The notes: generated by a model from the letters alone, not told the origin. Shown: positions 1 through 6,977, counted from the stretch's first letter. The stretch: DNA of 10,530 bases from CABHOJ01 sp965649545 (GCA_965649545.1 CBFGLF010000063.1:1-10530), one strand, 5' to 3'. Made by a program: numbers and translations.

Positions 1-56
1 GGCGGCAACCCCAGGGCAGCGCGGTCAGCAACGTGGTGGCGGTAAGTGGTCAACAT
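1..56 (-). CDS. acnB: Aconitate hydratase B, N-terminal fragment (cut by window edge)
   Basis: The minus strand from 56 opens with ATG and reads MLTTYRHHVADRAALGLP before the window ends. From memory this closely resembles the conserved AcnB N-terminus (M-L-x-x-Y-R-x-H-V-x-x-R-A-A), so the rest of the gene should lie to the left of the window. AcnB is the [4Fe-4S] aconitase of the TCA cycle, interconverting citrate and isocitrate in the cytoplasm. A modest ribosome site (GGAAA at about 66-70) lies 9 bases before the ATG, which supports this start. Only 18 codons are visible, so the catalytic residues cannot be assessed. A TATAAT box at 190-185 would give a leader of about 120 bases. The identification rests on a short but distinctive match. 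Confidence 0.8.
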   Translation of the reverse strand, partial: MLTTYRHHVADRAALGLP

Positions 57-184
57 AGCGGCAAATTTCCGTGAATGATTGGATGAATGAGGCGTGAGCG
101 ATTTCGCAAGACGGTCTCGGCGAGCATGTGAAATGTGCGGCTGAAATGGACGGCCATTCGAAATCTGTCACTGGGATGACCGAC

Positions 185-213
185 ATTATAGCGCGCAGGC
201 ATCGGGCGATAAA
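185..213 (-). promoter_or_regulatory. Candidate acnB promoter (perfect -10, weak -35)
   Basis: On the minus strand, 190-185 reads TATAAT, a perfect sigma-70 -10 box. At 17-bp spacing the -35 hexamer (213-208) reads TTTATC, only a partial match to TTGACA, which suggests activator help or regulation. The start point would fall near 178, giving acnB a leader of about 120 bases. The spacer and -35 region overlap an 11-bp inverted repeat that is described separately. Confidence 0.5.
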
Positions 214-232
214 TGTCGCAAGATGCCTGCGC
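193..232. repeat. Perfect 11-bp inverted repeat over the acnB promoter; candidate operator
   Basis: Positions 193-203 (GCGCAGGCATC) and 222-232 (GATGCCTGCGC) are exact reverse complements separated by 18 bases. The left arm begins two bases from the TATAAT box of the candidate acnB promoter, and the -35 lies in the loop. No T-run follows on the minus strand, so it is a poor fit to an intrinsic terminator for the upstream EF-hand gene. The position suits a binding site for a dimeric regulator. It could instead be a copy of a dispersed genomic repeat, which one window cannot exclude. Confidence 0.55.
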
Positions 233-268
233 CACAACCGGTCGGCGCTGCAGGGTAGTTAGAAGCCG

Positions 269-538
269 TCAGTAGAATCGGTTGGCGAACGGGGTGGCGC
301 AACTGAGGCCGCTGGTGGACGCTTCCATCTTGTCCAGCAGGCTCTTTTCGTAACCCTTGCCGTGTTTGGCTTCGATGAAGGCACGGACTTCGGAGACGGT
401 GACCATGCCGTCCTTGTTGGTGTCCATGGCGACCATGTTCTCCTGGACACTGGGAACGGCAGGCACAGCCGGAGACTCCGCAAGCGCGAGGCCTGGCAGG
501 AAGGTAGAGCCGATAAGGAGGATGGGCTTGATGTTCAT
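269..538 (-). CDS. Small exported single EF-hand protein
   Basis: This encodes 89 residues. Residues 1-20 form a Sec-type signal peptide (K4, a hydrophobic core, and cleavage expected after the ALA at 18-20). Residues 39-50, DTNKDGMVTVSE, make a complete EF-hand loop: D39, N41, D43, T47 and E50 occupy ligand positions 1, 3, 5, 9 and 12, with the invariant Gly at position 6. One calcium site is therefore likely in the periplasm. EF-hands usually come in pairs and no second loop is visible, so the protein may dimerise or be a reduced version. One cysteine lies in the C-terminal tail. The ribosome site before ATG 538 is weak. It lies upstream of acnB on the same strand but is separated by 212 bases containing a separate promoter candidate. 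Its function is unknown beyond probable Ca2+ binding. Confidence 0.75.
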   Translation of the reverse strand: MNIKPILLIGSTFLPGLALAESPAVPAVPSVQENMVAMDTNKDGMVTVSEVRAFIEAKHGKGYEKSLLDKMEASTSGLSCATPFANRFY

Positions 539-669
539 TACATATCAGTCGCTTACGATGTCATTAGCTTACACCAAATAGACCCGAGCAAGGGTCAATA
601 ATTCAATCCCTGGGGCATTGCGCAGCGATCCATGCCGTCAGTATTCCAGGCCTTCCCGATATCGCATTT

Positions 670-696
670 TTGACTATGTCGCTTGTAGGGTAAAAT
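670..696 (+). promoter_or_regulatory. Candidate promoter of the purB operon
   Basis: TTGACT (670-675) and TAAAAT (691-696) match the sigma-70 -35 and -10 boxes at five of six positions each. The spacer is 15 bp, shorter than the ideal 17. The start point would be near 703, about 35 bases before the purB ATG. No other credible promoter is visible between 539 and 738. Purine biosynthesis genes in some bacteria have a PurR operator here, but I see no clear palindrome. Confidence 0.5.
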
Positions 697-738
697 TACG
701 TTTTTGGCACACGCCCTGAACGACGAAAAAGGTTTCTG

Positions 739-2109
739 ATGGAGCTCACCCCCCTCAACGCACTCTCCCCCCTTGATGGCCGCTATCAATCCAAACTGGA
801 TCCCCTGCGTCCATACTTCAGCGAATATGCGTTGATCCGTCACCGCATGCTGGTCGAGGTGGAATGGCTCAAGGCACTGGCCGCTGACCCGGCCATCAAG
901 GAGATCGCCCCATTCAGCCCACAGACCATCAAGGAACTCGATACCGCCATCGCCAAGTTCGGCGAGACCGACGCCGCGCAGGTCAAGGCCATCGAGGTCC
1001 GCACCAACCACGACGTGAAAGCCCTGGAATACTGGATGAAGGAGTTCTTCGACGGCAATCACGAGATCCGTGCCGCCAGCGAGTTCATCCACTTCGCCTG
1101 CACCTCGGAGGACATCAACAACCTCTCGCATGCCCTGATGCTGAAGAGCGCACGTGACGAGGTCATGCTGCCTTTCCTCGACCGGCTGATCGCACGCTTC
1201 GGCGAGCTGGCCCACGACCTGGCCGACCTGCCGATGCTGTCGCACACCCACGGCCAGCCGGCCTCGCCCACCACGCTGGGCAAGGAGATCGCCAATGTGG
1301 TCTACCGCCTGCGTCGCCAGCGCAAGCAATTGGCGGAGAACGAGATCCTCGGCAAGATCAACGGCGCGGTCGGCAACTTCAACGCCCACCTGTCCGCCTA
1401 TCCGGACGTCGACTGGGAAGCCTTCGCGCAGCGTTTCGTCACCCAGCTGGGCCTGACCTACAACCCCTACACCATCCAGATCGAGCCGCATGACTACATG
1501 GCCGAACTCTACGACACGCTAGCGCGCATCAACACCATCCTCATCGACATCGACCGCGACATCTGGGGTTACATCTCCATGGGGTACTTCAAGCAGAAGG
1601 TGAAGGAAGGCGAAGTCGGCTCCTCCACCATGCCGCACAAGGTGAACCCGATCGATTTCGAGAACTCGGAAGGCAACCTAGGCCTGGCGAACGCAGTCTT
1701 GCGCCACCTGGCGGAGAAACTGCCGATCTCGCGCTGGCAGCGCGACCTCACCGACTCCACCGTCCTGCGCAATATGGGCGTGGCCTTCGGCTACACCCTG
1801 CTCGGCTACGACTCCTGCCTGCGCGGACTCAACAAGCTGGAAGCCAATCCGGCCCAGCTCGCCAGCGACCTCGACAACAACTGGGAAGTACTGGCCGAGC
1901 CGATCCAGACCGTCATGCGCCGCTACGGGATCGAGAATCCCTATGAGCAGCTGAAGGCGCTGACACGCGGCAAGGGCGGCATCAACAAGGAATCCCTGCA
2001 CACCTTCATCCAGGACCTGAAGATCCCGGCGGAAGCCAAGCAGGCGTTACTGGACATGACTCCGGCGAGCTACACCGGCAAAGCGGCTGCCCTGGCCAAG
2101 CGTATCTAG
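739..2109 (+). CDS. purB: Adenylosuccinate lyase
   Basis: The protein has 456 residues, the same length as E. coli PurB as I recall it. It catalyses two fumarate-releasing steps: SAICAR to AICAR in de novo purine synthesis, and adenylosuccinate to AMP. The fumarase/aspartase superfamily signature SSTMPHKVNP lies at residues 295-304, with S295 at the expected catalytic serine. The SHTHGQP segment places H171 as the expected general acid. An AAAGG ribosome site ends 6 bases before the ATG. The next gene begins 6 bases after the stop, so purB is probably the first gene of a long operon. No truncation or missing key residue is seen. Confidence 0.97.
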   Translation: MELTPLNALSPLDGRYQSKLDPLRPYFSEYALIRHRMLVEVEWLKALAADPAIKEIAPFSPQTIKELDTAIAKFGETDAAQVKAIEVRTNHDVKALEYWMKEFFDGNHEIRAASEFIHFACTSEDINNLSHALMLKSARDEVMLPFLDRLIARFGELAHDLADLPMLSHTHGQPASPTTLGKEIANVVYRLRRQRKQLAENEILGKINGAVGNFNAHLSAYPDVDWEAFAQRFVTQLGLTYNPYTIQIEPHDYMAELYDTLARINTILIDIDRDIWGYISMGYFKQKVKEGEVGSSTMPHKVNPIDFENSEGNLGLANAVLRHLAEKLPISRWQRDLTDSTVLRNMGVAFGYTLLGYDSCLRGLNKLEANPAQLASDLDNNWEVLAEPIQTVMRRYGIENPYEQLKALTRGKGGINKESLHTFIQDLKIPAEAKQALLDMTPASYTGKAAALAKRI

Positions 2110-2115
2110 GCCCAT

Positions 2116-2934
2116 ATGAGCGCCGACAATCCGAGATTGGCCGTCCTCATCGATGCCGACAACACCTTCAAGGTGATCGACGTCATCGATGAGTTGTTCG
2201 AAGAGATCTCGAAGTTCGGCGACGCCAGCGTGCGCCGTATCTACGGCGACTGGACGCAGAACCAGCTGAGCCGCTGGAAAGAGATCCTGCCCAAGCACGC
2301 CATCCAGCCTATCCAGCAATACGCCAACACCAAGGGCAAGAACGCCACCGACAGCGCGCTCATCATCGATGCCATGGACCTGCTGTACACGGCGCCGCTG
2401 GACGGCTTCTGCATCGTCTCCAGCGACAGCGATTTCACGCGGCTCGCCATCCGCTTCCGCGAATCCGGCAAACTGGTCTACGGCTTCGGCGAGGAGAAGA
2501 CCCCGCAATCGCTGATGGCGGCTTGCAACCAGTTCATCTATATCGAGATCCTGAAGCAGAACAAGCTGCTCGACGACGCCTCCAGCGACAGCAAGGCGGC
2601 CGACGTGCCCGCCAGATCCAAGGCCGCGGATAACGCCACGCCACGATCCGGCAACGCCGATGAACCTGTGACCGCACCCGGGGTCCGAAAGGGTTCCAAG
2701 GAGCTGGCGATGGATGCCAAGCTCGTGGCCTTGATCCGCTCCGCTATCGAGGCTTTGTCGGATGACGACGGCTACGCGCACATGGGTGAGGTCAAAAAGC
2801 ACATCGTGAAGAACTTTTCGGCGTTCGATTCGCGCAATTACGGGTACGCCAAATTCGGCGACCTGATCAAGACCATCGGTCTGTTCGAGTTCGACGCGCC
2901 GAAACAACGCATCAAGGACAAGCGCAAAAAATGA
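2116..2934 (+). CDS. NYN-domain (LabA/PIN-like) protein with C-terminal OST-HTH/LOTUS domain
   Basis: The protein has 272 residues. Residues 8-145 look like a NYN domain of the PIN-like nuclease fold. Acidic positions fall where the family keeps its metal site: D13/D15/N16 in the LIDADN strand, D79 in ATDSALIID, and D104/D106 in VSSDSDF. A low-complexity Ala/Ser/Asp-rich linker covers about 152-195. Residues 198-268 resemble an OST-HTH/LOTUS domain (DGYAHMGEVKKHI, then FDSRNYGYAKFGDLI), followed by a basic tail, KDKRKK. The family is linked to RNA binding or cleavage; the substrate here is unknown. The start lies 6 bases after purB and the gene overlaps the next one by ATGA. Since the acidic residues are intact, an active enzyme is plausible but unproven. 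Confidence 0.85.
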   Translation: MSADNPRLAVLIDADNTFKVIDVIDELFEEISKFGDASVRRIYGDWTQNQLSRWKEILPKHAIQPIQQYANTKGKNATDSALIIDAMDLLYTAPLDGFCIVSSDSDFTRLAIRFRESGKLVYGFGEEKTPQSLMAACNQFIYIEILKQNKLLDDASSDSKAADVPARSKAADNATPRSGNADEPVTAPGVRKGSKELAMDAKLVALIRSAIEALSDDDGYAHMGEVKKHIVKNFSAFDSRNYGYAKFGDLIKTIGLFEFDAPKQRIKDKRKK

Positions 2935-3524
2935 AGGATATCCTCGTCCTCTACTACTCCCAGGGCGGCTCGGTGCATGAGATGGCCAAACTGATCGCGC
3001 GCGGCGTCGAATCGGTGAAAGGCGTCCAGGCGCGTATCCGCACCGTGCCCAAAGTCTCGGCCAACTGCGAAGCCACCGAACCCGACGTGCCGGCGAGTGG
3101 CGCGCCCTACGCCGAACTCAAGGATCTGCAGGAATGTATCGGATTGGCGCTCGGCAGCCCGACCCGCTTCGGCAACATGGCGGCGCCCATGAAGTATTTC
3201 CTGGATGGCACGACCAGTCTCTGGCTCAAGGGCGCCCTCATCGGCAAGCCGGCGGCGGTGTTCACCTCCACCGGCTCCATGCATGGCGGCCAGGAAACCA
3301 CCCTGGTGACCATGATGCTGCCCCTGATGCACCACGGCATGCTCATGGTCGGCCTGCCCTACTCCGAATCCGAACTCTCGAGCACCAGCACCGGCGGCAC
3401 GCCTTACGGTGCGAGCCATGTCGGTGGCGCCGCGGATGACCGCCCGATCAGCGACGACGAACGCAAACTCTGCATCGCGCTGGGTAAACGGCTGGCCGAG
3501 ACCGCATTGAAGCTGGCGGCATGA
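2931..3524 (+). CDS. wrbA: WrbA-family NAD(P)H:quinone oxidoreductase (flavodoxin fold)
   Basis: The protein has 197 residues, the usual WrbA length. WrbA proteins are FMN-containing, tetrameric cytoplasmic enzymes that reduce quinones by two electrons and so avoid semiquinone stress. Visible signatures are the N-terminal flavodoxin phosphate loop (YYSQGGSVHEMA, 8-19), SPTRFGNMAAPMK (76-88), STGSMHGGQETTL (113-125) and GGTPYGASHVGG (155-166), all of which contribute to FMN binding in the family. The start overlaps the stop of the NYN gene (ATGA, 2931-2934), and the stop overlaps the next gene in the same way (3521-3524), which suggests translational coupling. The symbol is by family resemblance. 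Confidence 0.93.
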   Translation: MKDILVLYYSQGGSVHEMAKLIARGVESVKGVQARIRTVPKVSANCEATEPDVPASGAPYAELKDLQECIGLALGSPTRFGNMAAPMKYFLDGTTSLWLKGALIGKPAAVFTSTGSMHGGQETTLVTMMLPLMHHGMLMVGLPYSESELSSTSTGGTPYGASHVGGAADDRPISDDERKLCIALGKRLAETALKLAA

Positions 3525-4219
3525 GCCTGGCGATCGAGGCACGCAAATTCCTGCGCAGCACCCATAGCGGTCTCCTCTCCACCTTATCCACCCGGTTCGA
3601 AGGCTACCCCTACGGTTCGGTCGCGCCGTTCGTACTGGACCATGACGGCCAGCCCCTGATCCTGATCAGTACCCTGGCGGACCATACCAAGAACATCATC
3701 GAGCATGGCAAAGTCTCGTTGCTGGTCTTTGCCGGCGCTGAAGACCTGCACGCCAATGCCCGGCTGACATTGCTCGGCGACGCCGAGCAGACCGACAAGA
3801 CCGATCCGCTGCTGCGTGAACGTTATCTGCGCTACTTCCCTGCTGCGGCGCAGTATTTCGAGATGCACGATTTCTACTTCTATCGCATCCAGCTACAACA
3901 GGCGCGCTACATCGCGGGATTCGGCAAGATGTCATGGATACCCGGCAGTGAACTACGCTCCCCCCGCAGCCCGCTGGCGGCGATGGAAGCCGGTATCCTC
4001 GAGCACATGAACGCCGATCATCAGGACAGCCTGCTCCAGTATTGCGCCCATGTGCATGGCGTGAACGTCACGAATGCCGAGATGGTCGGCATCGATAGCG
4101 ACGGTTTCGACGTCCGGGCGGATGATGCGCTGTTGCGCTTCGATTTCGAGCAGCCGATCCATGACGCACAAAGCGCGCGTGCCGCATTGGTCGCCTTATC
4201 CAAGCAATGTCGCGCATGA
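3521..4219 (+). CDS. HugZ-like heme/FMN split-barrel protein with DUF2470 domain
   Basis: The protein has 232 residues. The N-terminal part (about 5-140) resembles the pyridoxamine 5'-phosphate oxidase-like FMN-binding split barrel, including FLRSTHSGLLSTLST at the start and the GYPYGSVAPFVLD strand. The C-terminal part (about 150-230) is a DUF2470 domain with its hallmark ILEHMNADHQDSL (159-171). This two-domain layout is that of HugZ/HutZ proteins, which bind heme and in some species degrade it. Related CREG-like proteins have other or unknown roles. No heme uptake gene is nearby, so a general redox role alongside the adjacent flavoprotein is equally plausible. The start shares ATGA with the wrbA stop. 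Confidence 0.85.
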   Translation: MSLAIEARKFLRSTHSGLLSTLSTRFEGYPYGSVAPFVLDHDGQPLILISTLADHTKNIIEHGKVSLLVFAGAEDLHANARLTLLGDAEQTDKTDPLLRERYLRYFPAAAQYFEMHDFYFYRIQLQQARYIAGFGKMSWIPGSELRSPRSPLAAMEAGILEHMNADHQDSLLQYCAHVHGVNVTNAEMVGIDSDGFDVRADDALLRFDFEQPIHDAQSARAALVALSKQCRA

Positions 4220-4578
4220 TCGCCGCCATCAAACGCTTGAACCTGCTGCGCATCATCGCCGGCAGCAGCCTCATCGCCCTCATCATGGTCTGCCTGGCGT
4301 GGGAAGGCTGGCTGGCACCGCTGCGCCCCGGCGGTTCCATGCTGATCCTGAAAGCGGTGCCGCTGCTCTTGCCCTTGCACGGCATCATCCACGGCCGCCG
4401 CTATACCTATCAATGGGCCAGCATGTTCATCCTGCTCTACTTCACCGAGGGCGTGGTGCGTGCCTGGGCCGATGGCGGCGTCGCATCGCGGCTGGCGATG
4501 ATCGAAGTCATCCTCAGCGTGGTGTTTTTCACTGCAGCGATTTTTTATGCACGCCTTAGCCGAAATCCCAAGGCATAA
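4207..4578 (+). CDS. DUF2069 family inner-membrane protein
   Basis: This 123-residue hydrophobic protein has about four predicted membrane helices: residues 11-33 (ending in AWEGWLAPLRPGG), 38-56, 65-85 and 95-116. The WEGWLAPLRPGGSMLILKAVPLLLPL stretch, seen here in parts at about 30-58, is characteristic of DUF2069, a family of unknown function often found beside wrbA in beta-proteobacteria. Two in-frame starts exist. ATG 4207 overlaps the previous gene by 13 bases; ATG 4216 overlaps by four (ATGA), matching the other junctions in this operon and giving 120 residues. Neither has a clear ribosome site, so 4216 may be the true start. Confidence 0.87.
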   Translation: MSRMIAAIKRLNLLRIIAGSSLIALIMVCLAWEGWLAPLRPGGSMLILKAVPLLLPLHGIIHGRRYTYQWASMFILLYFTEGVVRAWADGGVASRLAMIEVILSVVFFTAAIFYARLSRNPKA

Positions 4579-4580
4579 CT

Positions 4581-4586
4581 TATAAT
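4581..4586 (+). promoter_or_regulatory. Perfect -10 box directly upstream of surE; possible leaderless start
   Basis: TATAAT at 4581-4586 lies just after the DUF2069 stop (4576-4578). A start point seven bases downstream would be position 4593, the A of the surE ATG, so a transcript from here would be leaderless. In keeping with this, the bases before the ATG contain no purine-rich ribosome site. The -35 region is poor (AGCCGA at 17-bp spacing, TTAGCC at 19). This could be chance AT-rich sequence, with surE read from the purB operon instead. Confidence 0.35.
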
Positions 4587-4592
4587 TTATGC

Positions 4593-5336
4593 ATGCGTAT
4601 CTTACTTTCCAACGATGACGGCTATTTCGCGCCGGGCCTCAACATCCTCGCCGAACACCTGTCATCGATCGCAGAGATCTCCGTCGTCGCGCCTGAACGT
4701 AACCGCAGCGGCGCCAGCAACTCCCTGACCCTGGACCGTCCCCTCACCGTACGCAAAGCGCATAACGGCTTCCTCTACGTCAACGGCACCCCCACCGATT
4801 GCGTCCACCTGGCGCTCACCGGCCTCATGAGCAGCCCGCCGGACATGGTGATCTCCGGCATCAATGACGGCGCCAACATGGGCGACGATACGATCTATTC
4901 CGGCACGGTCGCGGCCGCCATGGAGGGCTACCTGCTGGGCATCCCCTCCTTCGCTATCTCGATGTCGCGCCACGGTGCGCAGTATTTCGAGACGGCCGCC
5001 AAGGTCGTCATCGATCTGGTGAAGCGCTACGAGAGATCCGGCTTTCCGCCGCCCTTGCTGCTGAACGTCAACGTGCCCGATATCCCCTACGAAGAACTGC
5101 ACGGCATGGTGGTGACCCGGCTCGGCAAGCGCCACAAGGCGGAACCCGTGATCAAGACCAATACGCCACGCGGCGAGACCGTTTACTGGGTCGGTGCAGC
5201 GGGCAATGCCCAGGACGCGGGCCCGGGTACCGATTTCTACGCGGTGGAACATGAGCAGGTGTCGCTGACCCCGCTACAGATCGACCTGACCCAGTTCAAG
5301 CAACTGGACGCCGTGCAGGACTGGCTGACGCAATGA
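4593..5336 (+). CDS. surE: 5'/3'-nucleotidase SurE
   Basis: The protein has 247 residues, close to family length. SurE is a divalent-metal-dependent phosphatase that removes phosphate from nucleoside 5'- and 3'-monophosphates and some polyphosphates, and it is tied to stationary-phase survival. The metal site is complete: D8 and D9 in LLSNDDGYFAPGL, S39 in PERNRSGASNSL, and N91 in VISGINDGANMGDDTIYSGT. The VNVPD motif follows near residue 161. It begins 14 bases after the DUF2069 stop without an evident ribosome site, and its stop overlaps the pcm start by ATGA. The surE-pcm-nlpD order is conserved across proteobacteria. Confidence 0.97.
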   Translation: MRILLSNDDGYFAPGLNILAEHLSSIAEISVVAPERNRSGASNSLTLDRPLTVRKAHNGFLYVNGTPTDCVHLALTGLMSSPPDMVISGINDGANMGDDTIYSGTVAAAMEGYLLGIPSFAISMSRHGAQYFETAAKVVIDLVKRYERSGFPPPLLLNVNVPDIPYEELHGMVVTRLGKRHKAEPVIKTNTPRGETVYWVGAAGNAQDAGPGTDFYAVEHEQVSLTPLQIDLTQFKQLDAVQDWLTQ

Positions 5337-5989
5337 ACACGGCACTGCGCGGCATCGGCATGACTTCCCAGCGCACGCGCGAGCGTATGCTGACGCGCCT
5401 GCGGGAACAAGGGGTGCGGGACGAGGTCGTACTCGCAGCGATGAACACCATCCCACGCCATATCTTCCTCGATGAGGCGCTCTCCATCCGCGCCTATGAG
5501 GACGTTTCGCTACCGATCGGATTCGGCCAGACCATCTCGCAACCCTACATCGTCGCCCGTATGACCGAGATCCTGCGTGACGGCCGTAGCCTGAACAAGG
5601 TGCTGGAGATCGGCACCGGATGCGGTTACCAGACAGCCATCCTGGCGAGCGTGGCGAAGGAAGTCTATTCCGTCGAACGCATCCGCCCCCTGCTATTCAA
5701 GGCGCGCGACCACTTGCGCAAACTGCGCATGTCCAACATCAAGCTGCAGCACGCGGACGGCACCATGGGCCTGCCCGAGCTGGCCCCCTTCGACGGCATC
5801 ATGGTGACGGCGGCGGCCAGCCATATCCCACAGGAACTGCTCGACCAGCTGGCCGTCGGCGGCCGCATGGTGATCCCGGTCGGGACCGACGAACAGACGC
5901 TCTACCTGATCGAACGCACGGCCAAGGATTACAAGAAGACCAAGCTGGAAGCCGTCAAATTCGTACCTTTGCTGGGCGGCACCAATTGA
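5333..5989 (+). CDS. pcm: Protein-L-isoaspartate O-methyltransferase
   Basis: The protein has 218 residues. The enzyme uses S-adenosylmethionine to methylate isoaspartyl residues in aged proteins, starting their repair. Visible features are the family segment PIGFGQTISQPYIVARM (61-77) and SAM-binding motif I, LEIGTGCGYQTA (91-102), followed by the acidic residue of VYSVERI. The start at 5333 shares ATGA with the surE stop; an in-frame ATG at 5360 (residue 10) is a possible alternative, but the overlap fits the operon pattern. The C-terminal stop shares TTGA with the next gene. This is a standard partner of surE. Confidence 0.96.
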   Translation: MNTALRGIGMTSQRTRERMLTRLREQGVRDEVVLAAMNTIPRHIFLDEALSIRAYEDVSLPIGFGQTISQPYIVARMTEILRDGRSLNKVLEIGTGCGYQTAILASVAKEVYSVERIRPLLFKARDHLRKLRMSNIKLQHADGTMGLPELAPFDGIMVTAAASHIPQELLDQLAVGGRMVIPVGTDEQTLYLIERTAKDYKKTKLEAVKFVPLLGGTN

Positions 5990-6969
5990 TCAGGTCGTAT
6001 GGCGTCATCCTGCTGCTGAGCCTGCTGCTGAGCGCTTGTAGCAGCGCGCAGAAAGCCCCGGTGATCGACCGCGCCCCAGTGGCGAAACCGCCTGCCCCCG
6101 TCATCAAGCCCGCACCGAAAGCCGTCGCCAAGGATTGGCGCCCGGACGTCTATACCGTGAAGAAGGGCGACACGCTCTACAGCATCGGTCTCGAATATGG
6201 CTATGACTACAAAGAGATCGCCCTCGCGAACAACATCCCGCCACCTTACGTCATCCGGGTCGGCCAGCAGTTACGCCTGAAAGATGCCAAACAGCTGGCG
6301 GCGGCCAATGCTGCGAAAGAGCCTGCGGACACCGGCGTGGTCGTCACACCGCTCAACACGGACGGGGCGGTGAGTGAACCTGCCCCTGTGGCTGCCAGCG
6401 CGCCGGTCTCCGGCATCACCCCTGTCCTCTCCGAACCCAAGGCCATCCGCGAACCCTACAGCGAGCAAGCCCTGCTCGCGCAGAACACTCAGGCGAAAGC
6501 CGCAGGGCCGGGCAAAGTTACGGAGCCGGCCAAAGTCGATGTGACCAAGCCTGTCGAGCCGGTCAAACCCGACGCCATGCCCGGAGATGACGATGTCATC
6601 GAGTGGGCCTGGCCGACGAACGGCAAGGTGGTTTCCGGATTCAGCGAAGCGTCCAGCGGCAAGGGCATCGACATCGCGGGCGCCGAAGGCCAACCCGTGA
6701 TGGCGGCCGCACCGGGCAAGGTCATCTATAGCGGTTCTGACCTGCGCGGCTACGGCAAACTGGTGATCATCAAGCACAACAAGACCTATCTCTCGGTCTA
6801 TGCCCACAACAACAACATCCTGGTGAAGGAAGGCCAGTTCGTGAGTCGCGGCCAGAAGATCGCTGAGATGGGCAACTCCGACGCGGAACGCGTGAAACTG
6901 CATTTCGAGATCCGCCAGCAAGGCAAGTCGGTCGACCCCGCCAAATACCTCCCAGGCAATCCGGGGTGA
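5986..6969 (+). CDS. nlpD: NlpD-like lipoprotein: LysM plus degenerate LytM (M23) domain
   Basis: The TTG at 5986 overlaps the pcm stop (TTGA) and gives 327 residues that begin with a lipoprotein signal, MIRSYGVILLLSLLLSAC, with lipobox LSAC and the lipidated Cys at residue 18. A GGGCGG stretch at 5974-5979 may serve as ribosome site. The reading frame stays open back to an ATG at 5620 inside pcm, but that extension would bury the signal peptide and is rejected. A LysM domain spans about 55-99 (YTVKKGDTLYSIG), then a Pro/Ala/Val-rich linker, then an M23 domain from about 206 to 325. Catalytic histidines appear missing: KGIDI (226-230) lacks the usual His, and VKLHFE (303-308) has only one His of HxH. 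This matches NlpD-type amidase activators rather than active peptidases. Confidence 0.93.
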   Translation: MIRSYGVILLLSLLLSACSSAQKAPVIDRAPVAKPPAPVIKPAPKAVAKDWRPDVYTVKKGDTLYSIGLEYGYDYKEIALANNIPPPYVIRVGQQLRLKDAKQLAAANAAKEPADTGVVVTPLNTDGAVSEPAPVAASAPVSGITPVLSEPKAIREPYSEQALLAQNTQAKAAGPGKVTEPAKVDVTKPVEPVKPDAMPGDDDVIEWAWPTNGKVVSGFSEASSGKGIDIAGAEGQPVMAAAPGKVIYSGSDLRGYGKLVIIKHNKTYLSVYAHNNNILVKEGQFVSRGQKIAEMGNSDAERVKLHFEIRQQGKSVDPAKYLPGNPG

Positions 6970-6977
6970 ATCAACCC

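Noticed and set aside
193..232. Inverted repeat as terminator of the EF-hand gene
   Set aside because: No T-run follows on the minus strand and the loop is long (18 bases), so the operator reading is preferred.
25..237. Two short minus-strand frames (25-237 and 50-235)
   Set aside because: They cross the acnB start in other frames and cover its promoter; neither has a ribosome site or recognisable content.
581..596. Small inverted repeat GACCC-N6-GGGTC upstream of the EF-hand gene
   Set aside because: Five-base arms are short, no T-run or upstream gene fits a terminator, and chance occurrence is likely.
595..1491. 298-codon open frame on the minus strand over the start of purB
   Set aside because: It is antisense to purB, including its promoter; the protein is Val/Gly/Leu/Asp-rich low-complexity sequence without family features.
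2047..3542. Long minus-strand frames (2047-2907 and 2838-3542)
   Set aside because: They are antisense to the NYN and wrbA genes, with composition typical of shadow frames and no motif.
5620..5985. N-terminal extension of the nlpD-like gene back to ATG 5620
   Set aside because: It lies wholly inside pcm in another frame, encodes Arg/Pro/His-rich shadow sequence, and would place the lipoprotein signal in mid-protein.
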